From the NCBI RefSeq assembly GCF_013407925.2, contig NZ_CP060201.1, positions 930,001 to 994,000 of the forward strand: DNA of 64,000 nucleotides. The letters run 5' to 3'. A model generated the notes under the pieces. The model did no database searches, was not told the origin of the DNA, and saw nothing but the letters and a program-made list of their open reading frames with translations. Numbering within the stretch: position 1 is the stretch's first letter; each line of letters starts with the position of its first letter. The stretch comes from Pseudomonas protegens. Lineage in GTDB: Bacteria > Pseudomonadota > Gammaproteobacteria > Pseudomonadales > Pseudomonadaceae. The position numbers and the translations under genes were made by a program. Shown in pieces: positions 43,211 through 54,717 of the stretch.

Positions 43211-45589
43211 TCACTTCCTTAACGTGGCGTTCAACCTTTGTTCGAGCGAGGTGAGGATATTTTGCGTCGTGGAGTTCACCTCATCGTCATTAAGAGTGCG
43301 CGATGGATGCTGCCAGGTCAAGCCGACGGCAAGGCTTTTTCTATGCGGATCAATGCCTTTACCCTGGTACACGTCAAATAGCCTGAGGTCTGTCAGCCAC
43401 TCACCTGCATTTTCACGGATTACGTCCAGAACAGCGCTTGCCGCAACATCACGATCTGCCAGCAACGCCAGATCTCGACGCACCTCTGGGAAGCGTGACA
43501 ACTCATGGAACTTCGGCAAACGCCCCTGAGCCACTTCGCTCAGAACCAGTTCGAACACATAAACCGGACGGTCCAGCCCTAGGGTCTTTGCCAACTCAGG
43601 GTGAATCGCTCCCAAATAGCCGATCTCGCGACCATCGCGCTCGATACGCGCAGTCTGACCAGGATGCAGCGCAGGATGCTTGCCCGGAACGAAAGTGAAT
43701 GTATCCAGAGCCCCAGCAATCCCCAACACGGCCTCAACATCCGCCTTGACGTCAAAGAAGTCCACGACATCGCGACCTTGCGCCCACCCTTCAGGCAAGC
43801 GACTGCCACAAACGACGCCCGCCAGCATTGGCTGCTGCTTCAACCCTTCCAACTGGCCGACGAAACGCAAGCCACTTTCAAACAAGCGGACACGATCCTG
43901 TTGACGGTTCAGGTTGTACTGAAGCGCCTTGACCAGCCCCGGCCACAAGGAAGAACGCATGGCTGCCATGTCGGCTGAAATAGGGTTGGCCAGCAGTAGC
44001 GGTTCGGCACCTGGACTGAACAGCTCAAAGAGTTTTGGATCGATGAAACTGTAAGTGATTGCTTCCTGATAGCCACGAGCAACCAACAGACGCCGCAATG
44101 CGGGCAGATCACCTTGCGCTTCGGCCTTCGCCTGAGGCGCCAGGCGAGCCTGCGGATAGCGAACCGGCAGACGGTTGTAACCATAGAGACGCGCCAACTC
44201 TTCGATCAAATCGACTTCAAGACTGATATCGAAACGATGGCTCGGCACTTCAACACGCCATTGCCCTGCTCCATCGGCAGTCACTGCCAGACCCAGTCCG
44301 GTGAGCAGACGCTCGACTTCAGAGCCGTCCATTTCCATGCCCAACATCTGGGCAATGCGTTCAGCGCGCAACGTGACAGGCGCTACAGACGGCAAGTGCT
44401 GCTCACTGACTGTTTCAATGATCGGGCCAGCGTCACCGCCGGTGATCTCCAGCAACAAACCGGTCGCACGCTCCATAGCTTCGCGAGCCAGCTGCCAATC
44501 CACACCGCGCTCATAGCGATGGGACGCATCAGTGTGCAGGCCATAGGAACGGGCCTTACCGGCAACCGCGATCTGATCGAAGAACGCGCTTTCCAGGAAT
44601 ACATCACGCGTGTTGGCGGTGACGCCACTGTGCTCGCCACCCATCACACCGGCAATTGCCAGGGCACGGGTATGGTCAGCGATCACCAAGGTGTCGCTAC
44701 GCAGTGTCACTTCCTGACCGTCGAGAAGAACCAGCTTCTCGCCCTCTTCCGCCATGCGCACACGAATGCCACCGTTAATCTCCGCGAGATCAAAGGCATG
44801 CAGCGGCTGACCCAGCTCGAGCATCACATAGTTGGTGATATCCACCGCTGCATCGATGCTGCGCACATCGGCGCGACGCAGACGCTCGACCATCCACAGC
44901 GGGGTCGGCTTGGAAAGATCGACGTTACGAATGACCCGGCCCAGGTAGCGTGGACAGGCGACTGGAGCCAGGACTTCCACAGGACGAACTTCGTCATGGG
45001 TGGCAGCCACTGCCTTAACTTCCGGACGCTGGACTTTCGCCGCGTAAAGCGCGCCGACCTCACGGGCCAAGCCGGCCAGGGACAGGCAATCACCACGGTT
45101 TGGCGTCAGATCGACCTCGATACTGGCATCGTCAAGATTCAGGTAGGCACGAATGTCGTCCCCCACCGGAGCATCAGCCGGCAACTCCATCAGGCCGTCA
45201 TTGCCTTCGCCGATCTGCAGTTCTGCCTGCGAACACAACATTCCGTTGGATTCAACGCCACGCAGCTTGGCTTTCTTGATCTTGAAGTCGCCCGGCAGCT
45301 CGGCGCCAATCATCGCAAATGGGACCTTCAGACCCGGACGCACGTTGGGTGCGCCACAGACCACCTGGAAGGTTTCCGCGCCATTGCTGACCTGGCACAC
45401 ACGCAGCTTGTCGGCATCAGGGTGCTGCTCGGTGCTCAACACCTCGCCCACCACTACCCCACTGAAATCACCGGCGGCTGGCGTTACGCTATCAACCTCA
45501 AGACCGGCCATCGACAGACGAGCAACCAACTCGTCGCGACTTACTTGCGGGCTAACCCAGCCACGCAACCATTGTTCACTGAATTTCAT
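43211..45589 (-). CDS. pheT: Phenylalanyl-tRNA synthetase beta subunit
   Basis: This 792-aa subunit has an N-terminal tRNA-binding (EMAP-like) domain (VGEVLSTEQHPDADKLRVCQV), B3/B4 editing domains (about 200-390), B5 DNA-binding-like domain, and C-terminal ferredoxin-fold anticodon-binding domain (FHELSRFPEVRRDLALL). It forms an alpha2-beta2 enzyme with the product of the gene 36 bp upstream. Length is typical. Confidence 0.97.
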   Translation of the reverse strand: MKFSEQWLRGWVSPQVSRDELVARLSMAGLEVDSVTPAAGDFSGVVVGEVLSTEQHPDADKLRVCQVSNGAETFQVVCGAPNVRPGLKVPFAMIGAELPGDFKIKKAKLRGVESNGMLCSQAELQIGEGNDGLMELPADAPVGDDIRAYLNLDDASIEVDLTPNRGDCLSLAGLAREVGALYAAKVQRPEVKAVAATHDEVRPVEVLAPVACPRYLGRVIRNVDLSKPTPLWMVERLRRADVRSIDAAVDITNYVMLELGQPLHAFDLAEINGGIRVRMAEEGEKLVLLDGQEVTLRSDTLVIADHTRALAIAGVMGGEHSGVTANTRDVFLESAFFDQIAVAGKARSYGLHTDASHRYERGVDWQLAREAMERATGLLLEITGGDAGPIIETVSEQHLPSVAPVTLRAERIAQMLGMEMDGSEVERLLTGLGLAVTADGAGQWRVEVPSHRFDISLEVDLIEELARLYGYNRLPVRYPQARLAPQAKAEAQGDLPALRRLLVARGYQEAITYSFIDPKLFELFSPGAEPLLLANPISADMAAMRSSLWPGLVKALQYNLNRQQDRVRLFESGLRFVGQLEGLKQQPMLAGVVCGSRLPEGWAQGRDVVDFFDVKADVEAVLGIAGALDTFTFVPGKHPALHPGQTARIERDGREIGYLGAIHPELAKTLGLDRPVYVFELVLSEVAQGRLPKFHELSRFPEVRRDLALLADRDVAASAVLDVIRENAGEWLTDLRLFDVYQGKGIDPHRKSLAVGLTWQHPSRTLNDDEVNSTTQNILTSLEQRLNATLRK

Positions 45590-45624
45590 CCTGCTCTCCT
45601 AATAGATTCGTTACGGACGCGCGA

Positions 45625-46695
<1,071 letters not shown>

Positions 46696-46751
46696 ATGAC
46701 GTTTAACACCAGAGCCCACGATAGGTGAGCCCGGATGACTGTCGGGGGTAC

Positions 46752-47108
46752 TTAAGCCAAGGTGGCTTTAGCTTTCTCGACAATCGCAGCAAACGCCGCT
46801 TTTTCGTTCACTGCCAGATCAGCCAGAACCTTACGGTCGATCTCGATGGACGCCTTTTTCAGGCCAGCGATCAAACGGCTGTAAGACAGACCGTTGGTAC
46901 GAGCACCAGCGTTGATACGAGCGATCCACAGAGCGCGGAACTGACGTTTTTTCTGACGACGGTCACGGTAGGCGTATTGGCCTGCCTTGATTACCGCTTG
47001 CTTGGCAACACGGAATACGCGCGAGCGTGCGCCGTAGTAGCCTTTAGCAAGTTTCAGAATTTTTTTGTGACGTTTACGGGCAATGACGCCACGCTTTACA
47101 CGAGCCAT
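46752..47108 (-). CDS. rplT: Large ribosomal subunit protein bL20
   Basis: This 118-aa basic protein has the family sequence [29 protein letters not shown] and [21 protein letters not shown]. It is in the standard infC-rpmI-rplT operon, 30 bp after rpmI. Confidence 0.97.
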   Translation of the reverse strand: MARVKRGVIARKRHKKILKLAKGYYGARSRVFRVAKQAVIKAGQYAYRDRRQKKRQFRALWIARINAGARTNGLSYSRLIAGLKKASIEIDRKVLADLAVNEKAAFAAIVEKAKATLA

Positions 47109-47138
47109 GAGTTACTTCCTCTATTCTTGATCCAAAAA

Positions 47139-47333
47139 TTAACGAAGGCGCAGCATGCGCTCGACTTTTGCCACGTCAGACGGATGCAGCAAGCTGCTAC
47201 CGCGCAGTTGACGCTTACGCTTGGTCGACATTTTGGTCAGGATGTGGCTCTTGAAAGCGTGCTTGTGCTTGATACCGTTAGCAGTTTTCAGAAACCGCTT
47301 AGCAGCACCACTTTTGGTTTTCATCTTTGGCAT
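47139..47333 (-). CDS. rpmI: Large ribosomal subunit protein bL35
   Basis: This 64-aa basic protein ([20 protein letters not shown]...) is of normal length and lies between infC and rplT. Confidence 0.97.
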   Translation of the reverse strand: MPKMKTKSGAAKRFLKTANGIKHKHAFKSHILTKMSTKRKRQLRGSSLLHPSDVAKVERMLRLR

Positions 47334-47393
47334 GTTCGGATACTCCGCATTCAGTTGATAAACATAATCAGAAGGCCTGCCGTGCCCTGTTGA

Positions 47394-47945
47394 TTACTTC
47401 TTCTTTTTCGGGGCGATGACCATGATCAGCTGGCGTCCTTCCATCTTAGGATGCTGTTCGACCGAACCGTACTCTTGCAGGTCAGCTTCAACCCGCTTGA
47501 GGAGTTCCATCCCCAGCTCCTGGTGGGCCATCTCACGGCCGCGGAATCGCAAGGATACCTTGGCCCTGTCCCCGTCACTCAGGAAACGTACCAGGTTGCG
47601 CAGTTTTACCTGGTAATCCCCTTCCTCCGTCCCTGGACGAAACTTGATTTCTTTAACCTGAATCTGCTTCTGGTTCTTCTTCGCAGCGGCAATCTGCTTC
47701 TTCTTCTCGAAGATCGATTTGCCGTAATCCATCACCCGGCAAACAGGCGGGACTGCGTCGGCGGAAATTTCCACCAGATCCAGCTTGGCTTCTTCAGCTA
47801 TACGAAGCGCTTCATCAATCGAGACGATGCCAATCTGCTCGCCGTCAGCGCCAATTAACCGAACCTCGCGTGCCGAGATATTCTCGTTGATCGGGGCTTT
47901 CGGTGCAGCTCGTTTATCTTGTCTCATATCACGCTTAATAATAAT
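47394..47945 (-). CDS. infC: Translation initiation factor IF-3
   Basis: This 183-aa factor comprises an N-domain ([19 protein letters not shown]), a linker helix and a C-domain ([22 protein letters not shown]). The first ATG would give 177 aa with no ribosome site. Upstream and in frame are three ATT codons (47945, 47942, 47939) after GGAG, and other pseudomonad IF-3 proteins begin MIIKRxM. An ATT start is therefore chosen, sharing the last A of the thrS stop. IF-3 discriminates against such starts, which gives autoregulation in E. coli. Which ATT is used is uncertain. Confidence 0.92.
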
Positions 47946-49867
47946 TACTCCGAATCTTGGCGACCACGCCGGGAAACCGCTTGTGCGAGGAACGCCGAGA
48001 ATTGGTCCACAGGCATCGAGCCCAGGTCTTCACCTTCACGGGTACGCACAGCGACAGTCTGCATCTCGACCTCCCGATCTCCAATAACCAAGAGATAGGG
48101 AACCTTGAGCAAAGTATGCTCGCGGATTTTAAAGCCGATCTTTTCATTTCTCAAGTCGGACTTGGCACGAAATCCGCTTTGATTGAGTGTTTTTTCCACT
48201 TCGAGGGCAAAATCTGCCTGTTTATCAGTGATATTCATCACCACGGCCTGAGTCGGAGCCAACCACGCGGGGAATGCACCCTCGTAATGCTCGATCAGAA
48301 TCCCGACAAACCGCTCAAAGGAACCGAGGATAGCCCGGTGCAACATCACCGGATGCTTGCGGCTATTGTCTTCGGAAACGTATTCAGCGCCCAAACGAAT
48401 AGGCAGGTTGAAGTCAAGCTGCAAGGTGCCGCACTGCCAGACACGCCCCAGGCAATCCTTCAACGAAAATTCGATCTTCGGACCGTAGAACGCCCCCTCA
48501 CCCGGCTGCAGATCGTACGGCAACCCGGCACTGTCCAAAGCGGCAGCCAAAGCATTTTCCGCGCGATCCCACAAATCATCGGAACCCACGCGCTTTTCAG
48601 GGCGAGTGGAAAGCTTCATCTCGATGTCTTTAAAGCCGAAGTCGGCATAGACATCCATGGTCAGCTTGATGAAAGCAGCAGACTCGGCCTGCATCTGATC
48701 TTCGGTACAGAATATGTGTGCATCGTCCTGAGTGAAGCCCCGCACGCGCATGATGCCGTGCAACGCACCTGACGGCTCGTTACGGTGGCAAGCTCCGAAT
48801 TCGGCCAGGCGCATCGGCAGTTCGCGGTAGCTCTTGAGCCCCTGGTTGAACACCTGTACGTGGCACGGGCAGTTCATTGGCTTGATCGCGTAGTCGCGGC
48901 TTTCCGACTCGGTGGTGAACATGTTCTCGGAATAGTTGGCCCAGTGCCCGGACTTCTCCCAAAGACTGCGATCGACCACTTGTGGCGTCTTGATTTCCAG
49001 GTAACCGTTTTCGCGCTGCACCTTGCGCATGTACTGCTCAAGCACTTGGTACAGGGTCCAGCCATTGGGGTGCCAGAATACCATGCCCGGCGCTTCTTCC
49101 TGGGTATGGAACAGGCCCAGACGCTTGCCGATCTTGCGATGATCGCGCTTCTCGGCCTCTTCGATACGCTGGATATAGGCGGCGAGCTGCTTCTTATCCG
49201 CCCAGGCAGTACCGTAGACCCGCTGCAACTGCTCGTTCTTGGCATCACCACGCCAGTAGGCGCCCGAAAGCTTGGTCAGCTTGAAGGACTTCAGGAATCG
49301 CGTATTCGGCACGTGCGGACCGCGGCACATGTCGACATATTCTTCGTGATAGTAGAGGCCCATTGCCTGTTCATTTGGCATGTCCTCCACCAGGCGCAAT
49401 TTGTAGTCTTCGCCGCGGGACTTGAACACTTCGATGACTTCAGCTCGCGGCGTAACCTTCTTGATCACGTCGTAGTCTTTCTCGATCAACTGCTGCATGC
49501 GCTGCTCGATGGCAGCCATGTCCTCAGGAGTGAAAGGCCGTTCGTAAGCGATGTCGTAATAGAAGCCTTCATCGATGACCGGGCCGATGACCATCTTGGC
49601 ACTCGGATACAGCTGCTTGACGGCATGCCCCACCAAGTGAGCGCAAGAGTGGCGAATGATCTCCAGCCCCTCTTCGTCCTTTGGCGTGATGATTTGCAGG
49701 GTTGCATCGCCGTCGATCACATCACAGGCATCGACGAGCTTGCCGTTGACCTTGCCGGCCAAGGTGGCCTTGGCCAGGCCGGCACCAATGGATGCGGCGA
49801 CCTCGGCTACGGAAACCGGATGATCGAATGAACGTTGACTGCCGTCGGGAAGAGTAATAGTGGGCAT
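47945..49867 (-). CDS. thrS: Threonyl-tRNA synthetase
   Basis: This 640-aa class II synthetase has an N-terminal TGS domain ([13 protein letters not shown]), an editing domain with [16 protein letters not shown], a catalytic core ([15 protein letters not shown]; motif 3 region [21 protein letters not shown]) and an anticodon-binding domain. Start at ATG after GGAGAGGAGGCGCC. A tRNA-Thr-like hairpin lies just upstream of the ribosome site. It is the first gene of the thrS-infC-rpmI-rplT group. Confidence 0.97.
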
Positions 49868-49886
49868 GGCGCCTCCTCTCCTAGTG

Positions 49887-49907
49887 GTGACCCCTACCAA
49901 AGGTCAC
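49887..49907 (-). promoter_or_regulatory. tRNA-Thr anticodon-arm mimic upstream of thrS (putative operator)
   Basis: On the transcribed strand GTGACCT and GGGTCAC pair over 7 bp (one wobble) around a 7-base loop TTGGTAG. This places U at 33, GGU at 34-36 and A at 37, exactly the anticodon loop of tRNA-Thr(GGU). It ends about 6 bases before the purine-rich GGAGAGGAGG ribosome site. In E. coli, ThrRS represses thrS by binding such a mimic; the same is inferred here. Confidence 0.6.
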
Positions 49908-50252
49908 GTGGGTTGGGATGAGCCAGTACGCGATTCAGTCCAGCCGTTCTATAACAAACGCCTGCCTCACAGTGGCAAGAGCCTTGCGGCCAACCAGGAA
50001 ACCGAACCAGAGTGACTGGGGTTCACATCAAAAATTAATGAGGCATAGACTGCGAGGGAAGTGAGATACCCAAAGCTTGAAAACACCCAAGCCGGGCATG
50101 CTAGCACAGATAATTCCCAGCATCGCGCAGCATATTTCACGCCATCCACTTTCCTGCCTTTTGTTGGAAGAAAGTGAACTTGCGATGTACGTCGAGCCTC
50201 GAATACATCGAGAATCGTCGTCCTAGTCATCGACCTCAGGAGAACCCGTCCC

Positions 50253-50552
50253 ATGCGCCTCACCCAACTGCTCGCCCTCGCCGCCCCGCTTGCCCTGCTT
50301 CTGCCGTTGAGCGCACAGGCTGCCTGGCCTGCCGGAACTCGCGCCGACTACATGAAGGACTGCACCGCCGCAGCCAGCCAAAACATCGATGCCAAAAGTG
50401 CAGAGAAGCACTGCGCCTGCGGGGCAGACAAGCTGAATGAAAAATTCACCACCGAGGAAATCAAGGAACTGATGAGCAAAACCAAGCAACCCAGCGCAGA
50501 ACTCAGAACCCGAGCACTGGATGCCATCGCTGCTTGCCGAGTGGTCAAATAA
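50253..50552 (+). CDS. Small periplasmic protein of unknown function
   Basis: This 99-aa protein has a signal peptide (MRLTQLLALAAPLALLLPLSAQA) and a mature domain with four Cys (KDCTAAA, KHCAC, AACRVVK), probably disulfide-bonded. The family is not recognised. It is divergent from thrS. The 385 bp between them carry both promoters and no other gene. Confidence 0.82.
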   Translation: MRLTQLLALAAPLALLLPLSAQAAWPAGTRADYMKDCTAAASQNIDAKSAEKHCACGADKLNEKFTTEEIKELMSKTKQPSAELRTRALDAIAACRVVK

Positions 50553-50844
50553 CTAGCCCGCGCCGGGAACAGGCCGTGTCCAGTCTATTAAACGAGTTTG
50601 AAACGCGGCTTTTTTCACAATTTACAAAGCTTTTACGGGGTTTTTTATCACCATTTGTTTTCCGCAAAAGCCGCTTAAACCGCGGCCTGCAGCCAACTCG
50701 GAGAGCAAAATACAGCGGCACACCAGGCAAAGAACTCCTACGGGGGGCTCCCAAGTCGAACATTTCGACTATGATAGCTCGGTGTGCCCAGTTGGCCTGA
50801 GCAGCACAGTACTACTGAAAATATATGTTTCTTGGAGATACACC

Positions 50845-51057
50845 ATGTCTAATCGCCAAACCGGCACCGTAAAATGGTTCAACGATGAAAAAGGCTTCGG
50901 CTTCATCACTCCTCAAGGTGGCGGTGACGACCTGTTCGTACACTTCAAAGCTATTGAAAGCGACGGTTTCAAGAGCCTGAAAGAAGGCCAAACCGTTTCC
51001 TTCGTGGCTGAGAAAGGCCAAAAGGGTATGCAAGCTGCACAAGTTCGTCCTGAGTAA
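50845..51057 (+). CDS. Cold-shock protein, CspA family
   Basis: This 70-aa protein has RNP1 (KGFGFI) and RNP2 (DLFVHF) motifs in a single OB-fold cold-shock domain, with [17 protein letters not shown] at the start. It binds single-stranded nucleic acid. The 290 bp upstream lacks a gene and includes A/T-rich runs, consistent with a structured cold-shock leader, though I cannot define a cold box. A strong terminator follows. Confidence 0.95.
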   Translation: MSNRQTGTVKWFNDEKGFGFITPQGGGDDLFVHFKAIESDGFKSLKEGQTVSFVAEKGQKGMQAAQVRPE

Positions 51058-51072
51058 TTTCTCAGCGAGCTA

Positions 51073-51103
51073 AAAAAACCCCGTACATGTGACGGGGTTT
51101 TTT
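51073..51103 (+). terminator. Rho-independent terminator of the cold-shock gene
   Basis: AAAAAACCCCGT pairs with ACGGGGTTTTTT around a short loop. The A- and T-tracts could also serve the convergent lipoprotein gene. Confidence 0.92.
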
Positions 51104-51123
51104 GTGGGCGGGTGAAAACCTAC

Positions 51124-51435
51124 TCAGCCGCAATTGACCCGAGTCACCACCAGGCCGGCATCCGTGTTGAGGTTCAAGCGGTCGGAGCGGTATTCCAGGG
51201 TGATCATGTCGTTAGGCTTGAGGAAGCGCGCATATTGCGCCCCAGAACGACTGCGAGCCTGCTCCAGCAGCTCTGGAGAAGCTTTCTTACCGATGGCGAA
51301 TTCGGCAGCCGATGCTTCACAACGCGTGTGCCCGGACTCAGAGGCCACAGGTTCCTTTGTCGACCCGGCGGTGCTGCAGCCACTGAGGACGACGGCGGCC
51401 AACAAGGTTCCGAATGAAGCGAGCTTCCAAGGCAT
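51124..51435 (-). CDS. I78-family peptidase inhibitor lipoprotein
   Basis: This 103-aa lipoprotein has the lipobox VVLSGC and a C-terminal domain ending SDRLNLNTDAGLVVTRVNCG, the I78 inhibitor pattern. A conserved Cys pair (RCEA...VNCG) is likely a disulfide. It would protect the periplasm from serine proteases; this is a family-level assignment. Confidence 0.82.
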   Translation of the reverse strand: MPWKLASFGTLLAAVVLSGCSTAGSTKEPVASESGHTRCEASAAEFAIGKKASPELLEQARSRSGAQYARFLKPNDMITLEYRSDRLNLNTDAGLVVTRVNCG

Positions 51436-51597
51436 GAAGCCTCCTTTTCAAAATTAAGCAGAGATCGTGCGACAGTCGATTTTGCGTTTGGTTTCAAAAA
51501 CACATGGCCTTTTGCCCTGCCCCACGGCTGGCGGACAAGTCTGCCTCAGCCATCGCCCCACTTTCACAGGACAATCGTCACTGAATATGAACGGCAT

Positions 51598-51903
51598 TCA
51601 ATAGATGTCGATATAGTCAAACGCCGGCTTCGGCCAGTTCTGCTTGAGTGCATTGAAGATCTGCATCACCCACACCTCATCGCTGGCCGCCACGTTGCCG
51701 ACGTAACCGGACCCCGCCGCCCAGGTTTCCAAGCGAAACAACAGGCCCTCGATCTCGGCACCGCCCACTACCCCCGAAGAGATGTAAGCCATTCCGCCCT
51801 TGGTGACACGCAACTGGGTATGCACGCTGTCACTGGCCGAAGCCAGAAGCTGACGCACCGCCTCCAGGGTCAGGGCATCAGGCTGGTTCAAATCGATTTG
51901 CAC
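51598..51903 (-). CDS. Hypothetical protein, 101 aa
   Basis: A compact soluble protein (VQIDLNQPDALTLEAVRQLLASASDSVHTQLRVTKGGMAYIS...) of unknown family. A GTG start is preferred because AAGGAAG lies five bases upstream; the ATG at 51990 adds 29 residues of unlikely sequence. Confidence 0.65.
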   Translation of the reverse strand: MQIDLNQPDALTLEAVRQLLASASDSVHTQLRVTKGGMAYISSGVVGGAEIEGLLFRLETWAAGSGYVGNVAASDEVWVMQIFNALKQNWPKPAFDYIDIY

Positions 51904-52067
51904 AGTGGCTTCCTTGAGCGCAGGAAAAGCGCCAGTGTCGCACAGCACCTGCCTGATGCCTAAGTCGCAGTGCCAAATGCCCGGCAACATGGTTAACTCT
52001 GCGCCGTAGCAAACACCTGCCCAGGCCCTGGCCTGAGGCCCGCCTTATCCGAATTCGTGAGACCTTC

Positions 52068-52280
52068 ATGGCTACCGTGAGTATTGACGCCGACATCAAA
52101 GCCAAATGGCCCCAGGGGCAGTGCTCCTACAGCCCAGGAAGCCCGGAAGAGTTGGCAATCATTGGCATCGATCTGCTGGTCAAGGAACTGGGAACCCAGT
52201 CCGCCCGGGCCTTCATCGAGCAGGTATTGGAGAAGTACCCGACCGACCACCTGGGCGCCCAGGACCCGGAGCGAGAATAG
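52068..52280 (+). CDS. Hypothetical protein, 70 aa
   Basis: A short acidic protein (MATVSIDADIKAKWPQGQCSY...) with a helical C-terminal half (LVKELGTQSARAFIEQVLEKY). No family is recognised. It is convergent with the nucleoside hydrolase gene, with a stem-loop between. Confidence 0.6.
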   Translation: MATVSIDADIKAKWPQGQCSYSPGSPEELAIIGIDLLVKELGTQSARAFIEQVLEKYPTDHLGAQDPERE

Positions 52281-52282
52281 AA

Positions 52283-52307
52283 CCCCGCAGACAGGAAGCC
52301 TGCGGGG
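52283..52307. terminator. Stem-loop between convergent genes
   Basis: CCCCGCAG pairs with CTGCGGGG around 9 bases. No strong T-tract is seen on either side. Confidence 0.6.
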
Positions 52308-52314
52308 GCACGGC

Positions 52315-53343
52315 TTACTTGAGTCGGGCCAGACGCTCGGTGAGCAAATCGAAGAAGCCCTGAGCATCGCCATTCTCAACCCAGAACACGTTCTTTTCCT
52401 GCTTCAGGCCGTCGTACCAATCGACAATGGTCTGACCAAAAGTCGGCCCTTCACGACTGTCGATGACCATGTTGGCCTGGCGCCCGGTGAACAGCTCGGG
52501 CTTAAGCAGATAAGCGATCACCGTCGCGTCATGCACCGGACCACCAGGAATCCCGTAGTGCTCCATGTCACCCTTGACGTACTCGTTGAGGATATCCCCC
52601 ACCACTTTGCTGGCATGGTTGTTCAAGGCCGCGATCTTCTGCAGCCGAGCATCACTGGTCAGCACCTTGTGAGTCACATCCAAGGGCAAGTAGGTCAACT
52701 TGACGCCGCTCTTGAGCACCACTTCCGCGGCCTGGGGGTCGGCGAACAGGTTGAACTCGGCCACCGGCGTGATGTTGCCGCCATTGAAATGCGCACCGCC
52801 CATGACCACCACTTCCTTGATGCCCTGGGTGATATCCGGAGCCTGGACCAGCGCCAGCGCCAGGTTGGTCTGCGGACCGAGCATGGCGATGGTGATGCTG
52901 TGGGGCTTGGCTGCGCGCAGGGTATCGATCAGGTAGTTGACCGCATTGCCCTGGGCCAGAGGCGCCTTGGGCTCATGCACGGTCACCCCGGAGATACCCT
53001 CCTTGCCGTGGATGTTCTCGGCGTAGATCGGCGTGCGCAGCAGTGGCTTGGGCGCCCCTGCATAGACCGGCACCTCCTCACGCCCCGCCCACTCTCGAGC
53101 CAGTCGGGCATTGCGCGAGGTCTTGTCCAGGCGCACGTTGCCCGCCACCGTGGTCAAGGCACGAATGTGCAGCTCTTCGGGCGAAGCCAGGGCGAACAGC
53201 AGGGCCACCACATCGTCGGCCCCCGGATCGGTATCGATGATCAGATCGATTTTTTCCGCCGCCTGAGCGCCGGTAGCAGTGAGCAGAGACAAAAGCAGCA
53301 GACTCCGGAACCAGTGATTGAATAGCTGAGCATAGCGGTGCAT
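52315..53343 (-). CDS. Periplasmic nucleoside hydrolase (IunH-type)
   Basis: This 342-aa enzyme hydrolyses the N-glycosidic bond of ribonucleosides to ribose and base. It has the calcium-binding hallmark DTDPGADDVVALL after a signal peptide (FRSLLLLSLLTATGAQA) and the catalytic-site block GGPVHDATVIAYLL. Most bacterial homologues are cytoplasmic, so a signal peptide is notable. It is the last gene of the ribose operon, so it would liberate ribose in the periplasm for RbsB to capture. Confidence 0.9.
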   Translation of the reverse strand: MHRYAQLFNHWFRSLLLLSLLTATGAQAAEKIDLIIDTDPGADDVVALLFALASPEELHIRALTTVAGNVRLDKTSRNARLAREWAGREEVPVYAGAPKPLLRTPIYAENIHGKEGISGVTVHEPKAPLAQGNAVNYLIDTLRAAKPHSITIAMLGPQTNLALALVQAPDITQGIKEVVVMGGAHFNGGNITPVAEFNLFADPQAAEVVLKSGVKLTYLPLDVTHKVLTSDARLQKIAALNNHASKVVGDILNEYVKGDMEHYGIPGGPVHDATVIAYLLKPELFTGRQANMVIDSREGPTFGQTIVDWYDGLKQEKNVFWVENGDAQGFFDLLTERLARLK

Positions 53344-53374
53344 GGCGCACTCCTTGTGCAGGGTATGAAAAGGC

Positions 53375-53779
53375 CTAGAAGGTCACCCCGGCAACCAGGG
53401 CGATGTTGCAATAGGGCTGGCACTCTCCGGTGCGGACCACCGCCCGGGCCTGTCGACAGAGCACCTTGAAATCCTCGTGACTGAGCAGTTTGCGCGCTCC
53501 CAGTTGGCCACTGAGGTTCAGCTCATCGAGCCCCGACAGAGGCGGCGGCCGCTTGAGCAGAATCTCCTCGGCCAGCACATGGCTCTCCACCTGCATCTCA
53601 CTGAGCAGCACCTTCAGCGTGCCGAGAAAATCGGGAACGCCGTGGGTCAGGGCCAGGTCGATCAACTCGACGCCCGCAGGCACCGGCAAACCGGCATCAC
53701 CGATGACCACGATGTCGCCGTGCCCCAGGGAGGCGATCAAGCGTGACAGGGCAATGTTGAGCAAGGGGGTCTTTTTCAT
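53375..53779 (-). CDS. rbsD: D-ribose pyranase
   Basis: This 134-aa enzyme interconverts beta-pyranose and furanose forms of ribose. Family features are [28 protein letters not shown] with the catalytic His, and [13 protein letters not shown] at the C-terminus. It overlaps rbsK by ATGA. Confidence 0.95.
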   Translation of the reverse strand: MKKTPLLNIALSRLIASLGHGDIVVIGDAGLPVPAGVELIDLALTHGVPDFLGTLKVLLSEMQVESHVLAEEILLKRPPPLSGLDELNLSGQLGARKLLSHEDFKVLCRQARAVVRTGECQPYCNIALVAGVTF

Positions 53780-54693
53780 GAGGGAACAAACGCCTGAACG
53801 TCGGACAGCGTGGGAATGGAAGATTGTGCGCCAGCCCGGGTCACCGACAGCGCCGCGGCGGCCTGACCAAAGCGAATCGCTTCGACCTCGCTCTTGCCGG
53901 CAGCCAGCGCCGCGGCAAAACCACCGACAAAGGTGTCCCCCGCCGCCGTGGTGTCGACGGCCTTGACCTTGGGTGCCGGGAAATACTCGCAGCTGCGGCC
54001 ATCGGCAAACAGCAAGCCTTGCGCTCCCAAGGTAATGATGACCTTGCCGGCGCCGGCGGCGATCAAGCGACCGGCCGCCGCCTCGGCGCTCTCCAGGGAG
54101 TCCACGGTCACGCCACTGAGCGCCGAAGCCTCGCTTTCATTGGGAATCAGGTAATCGATCGAGCCATACCACTGGCCCGGAAGCGGCGCGCTGGCCGGCG
54201 CCGGATTGAGAATCACTGTCTTGCCCAGCTCGCGCCCGCGCTTGAGGGTGTAGCCCACCGTCGCCATGGGCACTTCCAACTGACAGATGATCACCTCGGC
54301 CTCCTGCAGCACCTGATCGAATCCTGCGACCTTCTCGGGACTGAGCAGACCATTGCCGCCAGCGACAATGACAATGGCGTTCTGGCTGCTGTCATCCACC
54401 ACGATCAGGGCCACGCCGCTGGAGCCCTCGACCACGCTGACGGCCTGGCAATCGATCTGCTCGGCGAGCAAGGCGCCACGCAATTGCTCGCCATAGGCGT
54501 CATCGCCGACACAGCCAACCATCGACACCTGCGCCCCGAGCCGGGCTGCAGCCACCGCCTGATTGGCTCCCTTGCCACCGGACACCGTGGCGAAGGACTT
54601 GCCAATCAGCGTCTCGCCCCCACGGGGCAGGCGCTCGGCCCGGGTAACCAGGTCCATATTGAGGCTTCCCACTACCACTACTTTTGCTGGCAT
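53776..54693 (-). CDS. rbsK: Ribokinase
   Basis: This 305-aa PfkB-family kinase phosphorylates ribose to ribose 5-phosphate. Motifs are [35 protein letters not shown] and the catalytic [17 protein letters not shown]. The start is taken at MPAKVVVVG, 24 bases after the rbsR stop. Confidence 0.96.
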   Translation of the reverse strand: MPAKVVVVGSLNMDLVTRAERLPRGGETLIGKSFATVSGGKGANQAVAAARLGAQVSMVGCVGDDAYGEQLRGALLAEQIDCQAVSVVEGSSGVALIVVDDSSQNAIVIVAGGNGLLSPEKVAGFDQVLQEAEVIICQLEVPMATVGYTLKRGRELGKTVILNPAPASAPLPGQWYGSIDYLIPNESEASALSGVTVDSLESAEAAAGRLIAAGAGKVIITLGAQGLLFADGRSCEYFPAPKVKAVDTTAAGDTFVGGFAAALAAGKSEVEAIRFGQAAAALSVTRAGAQSSIPTLSDVQAFVPS

Positions 54694-54717
54694 ACATCGA
54701 TACTCAATCATTTGGGT

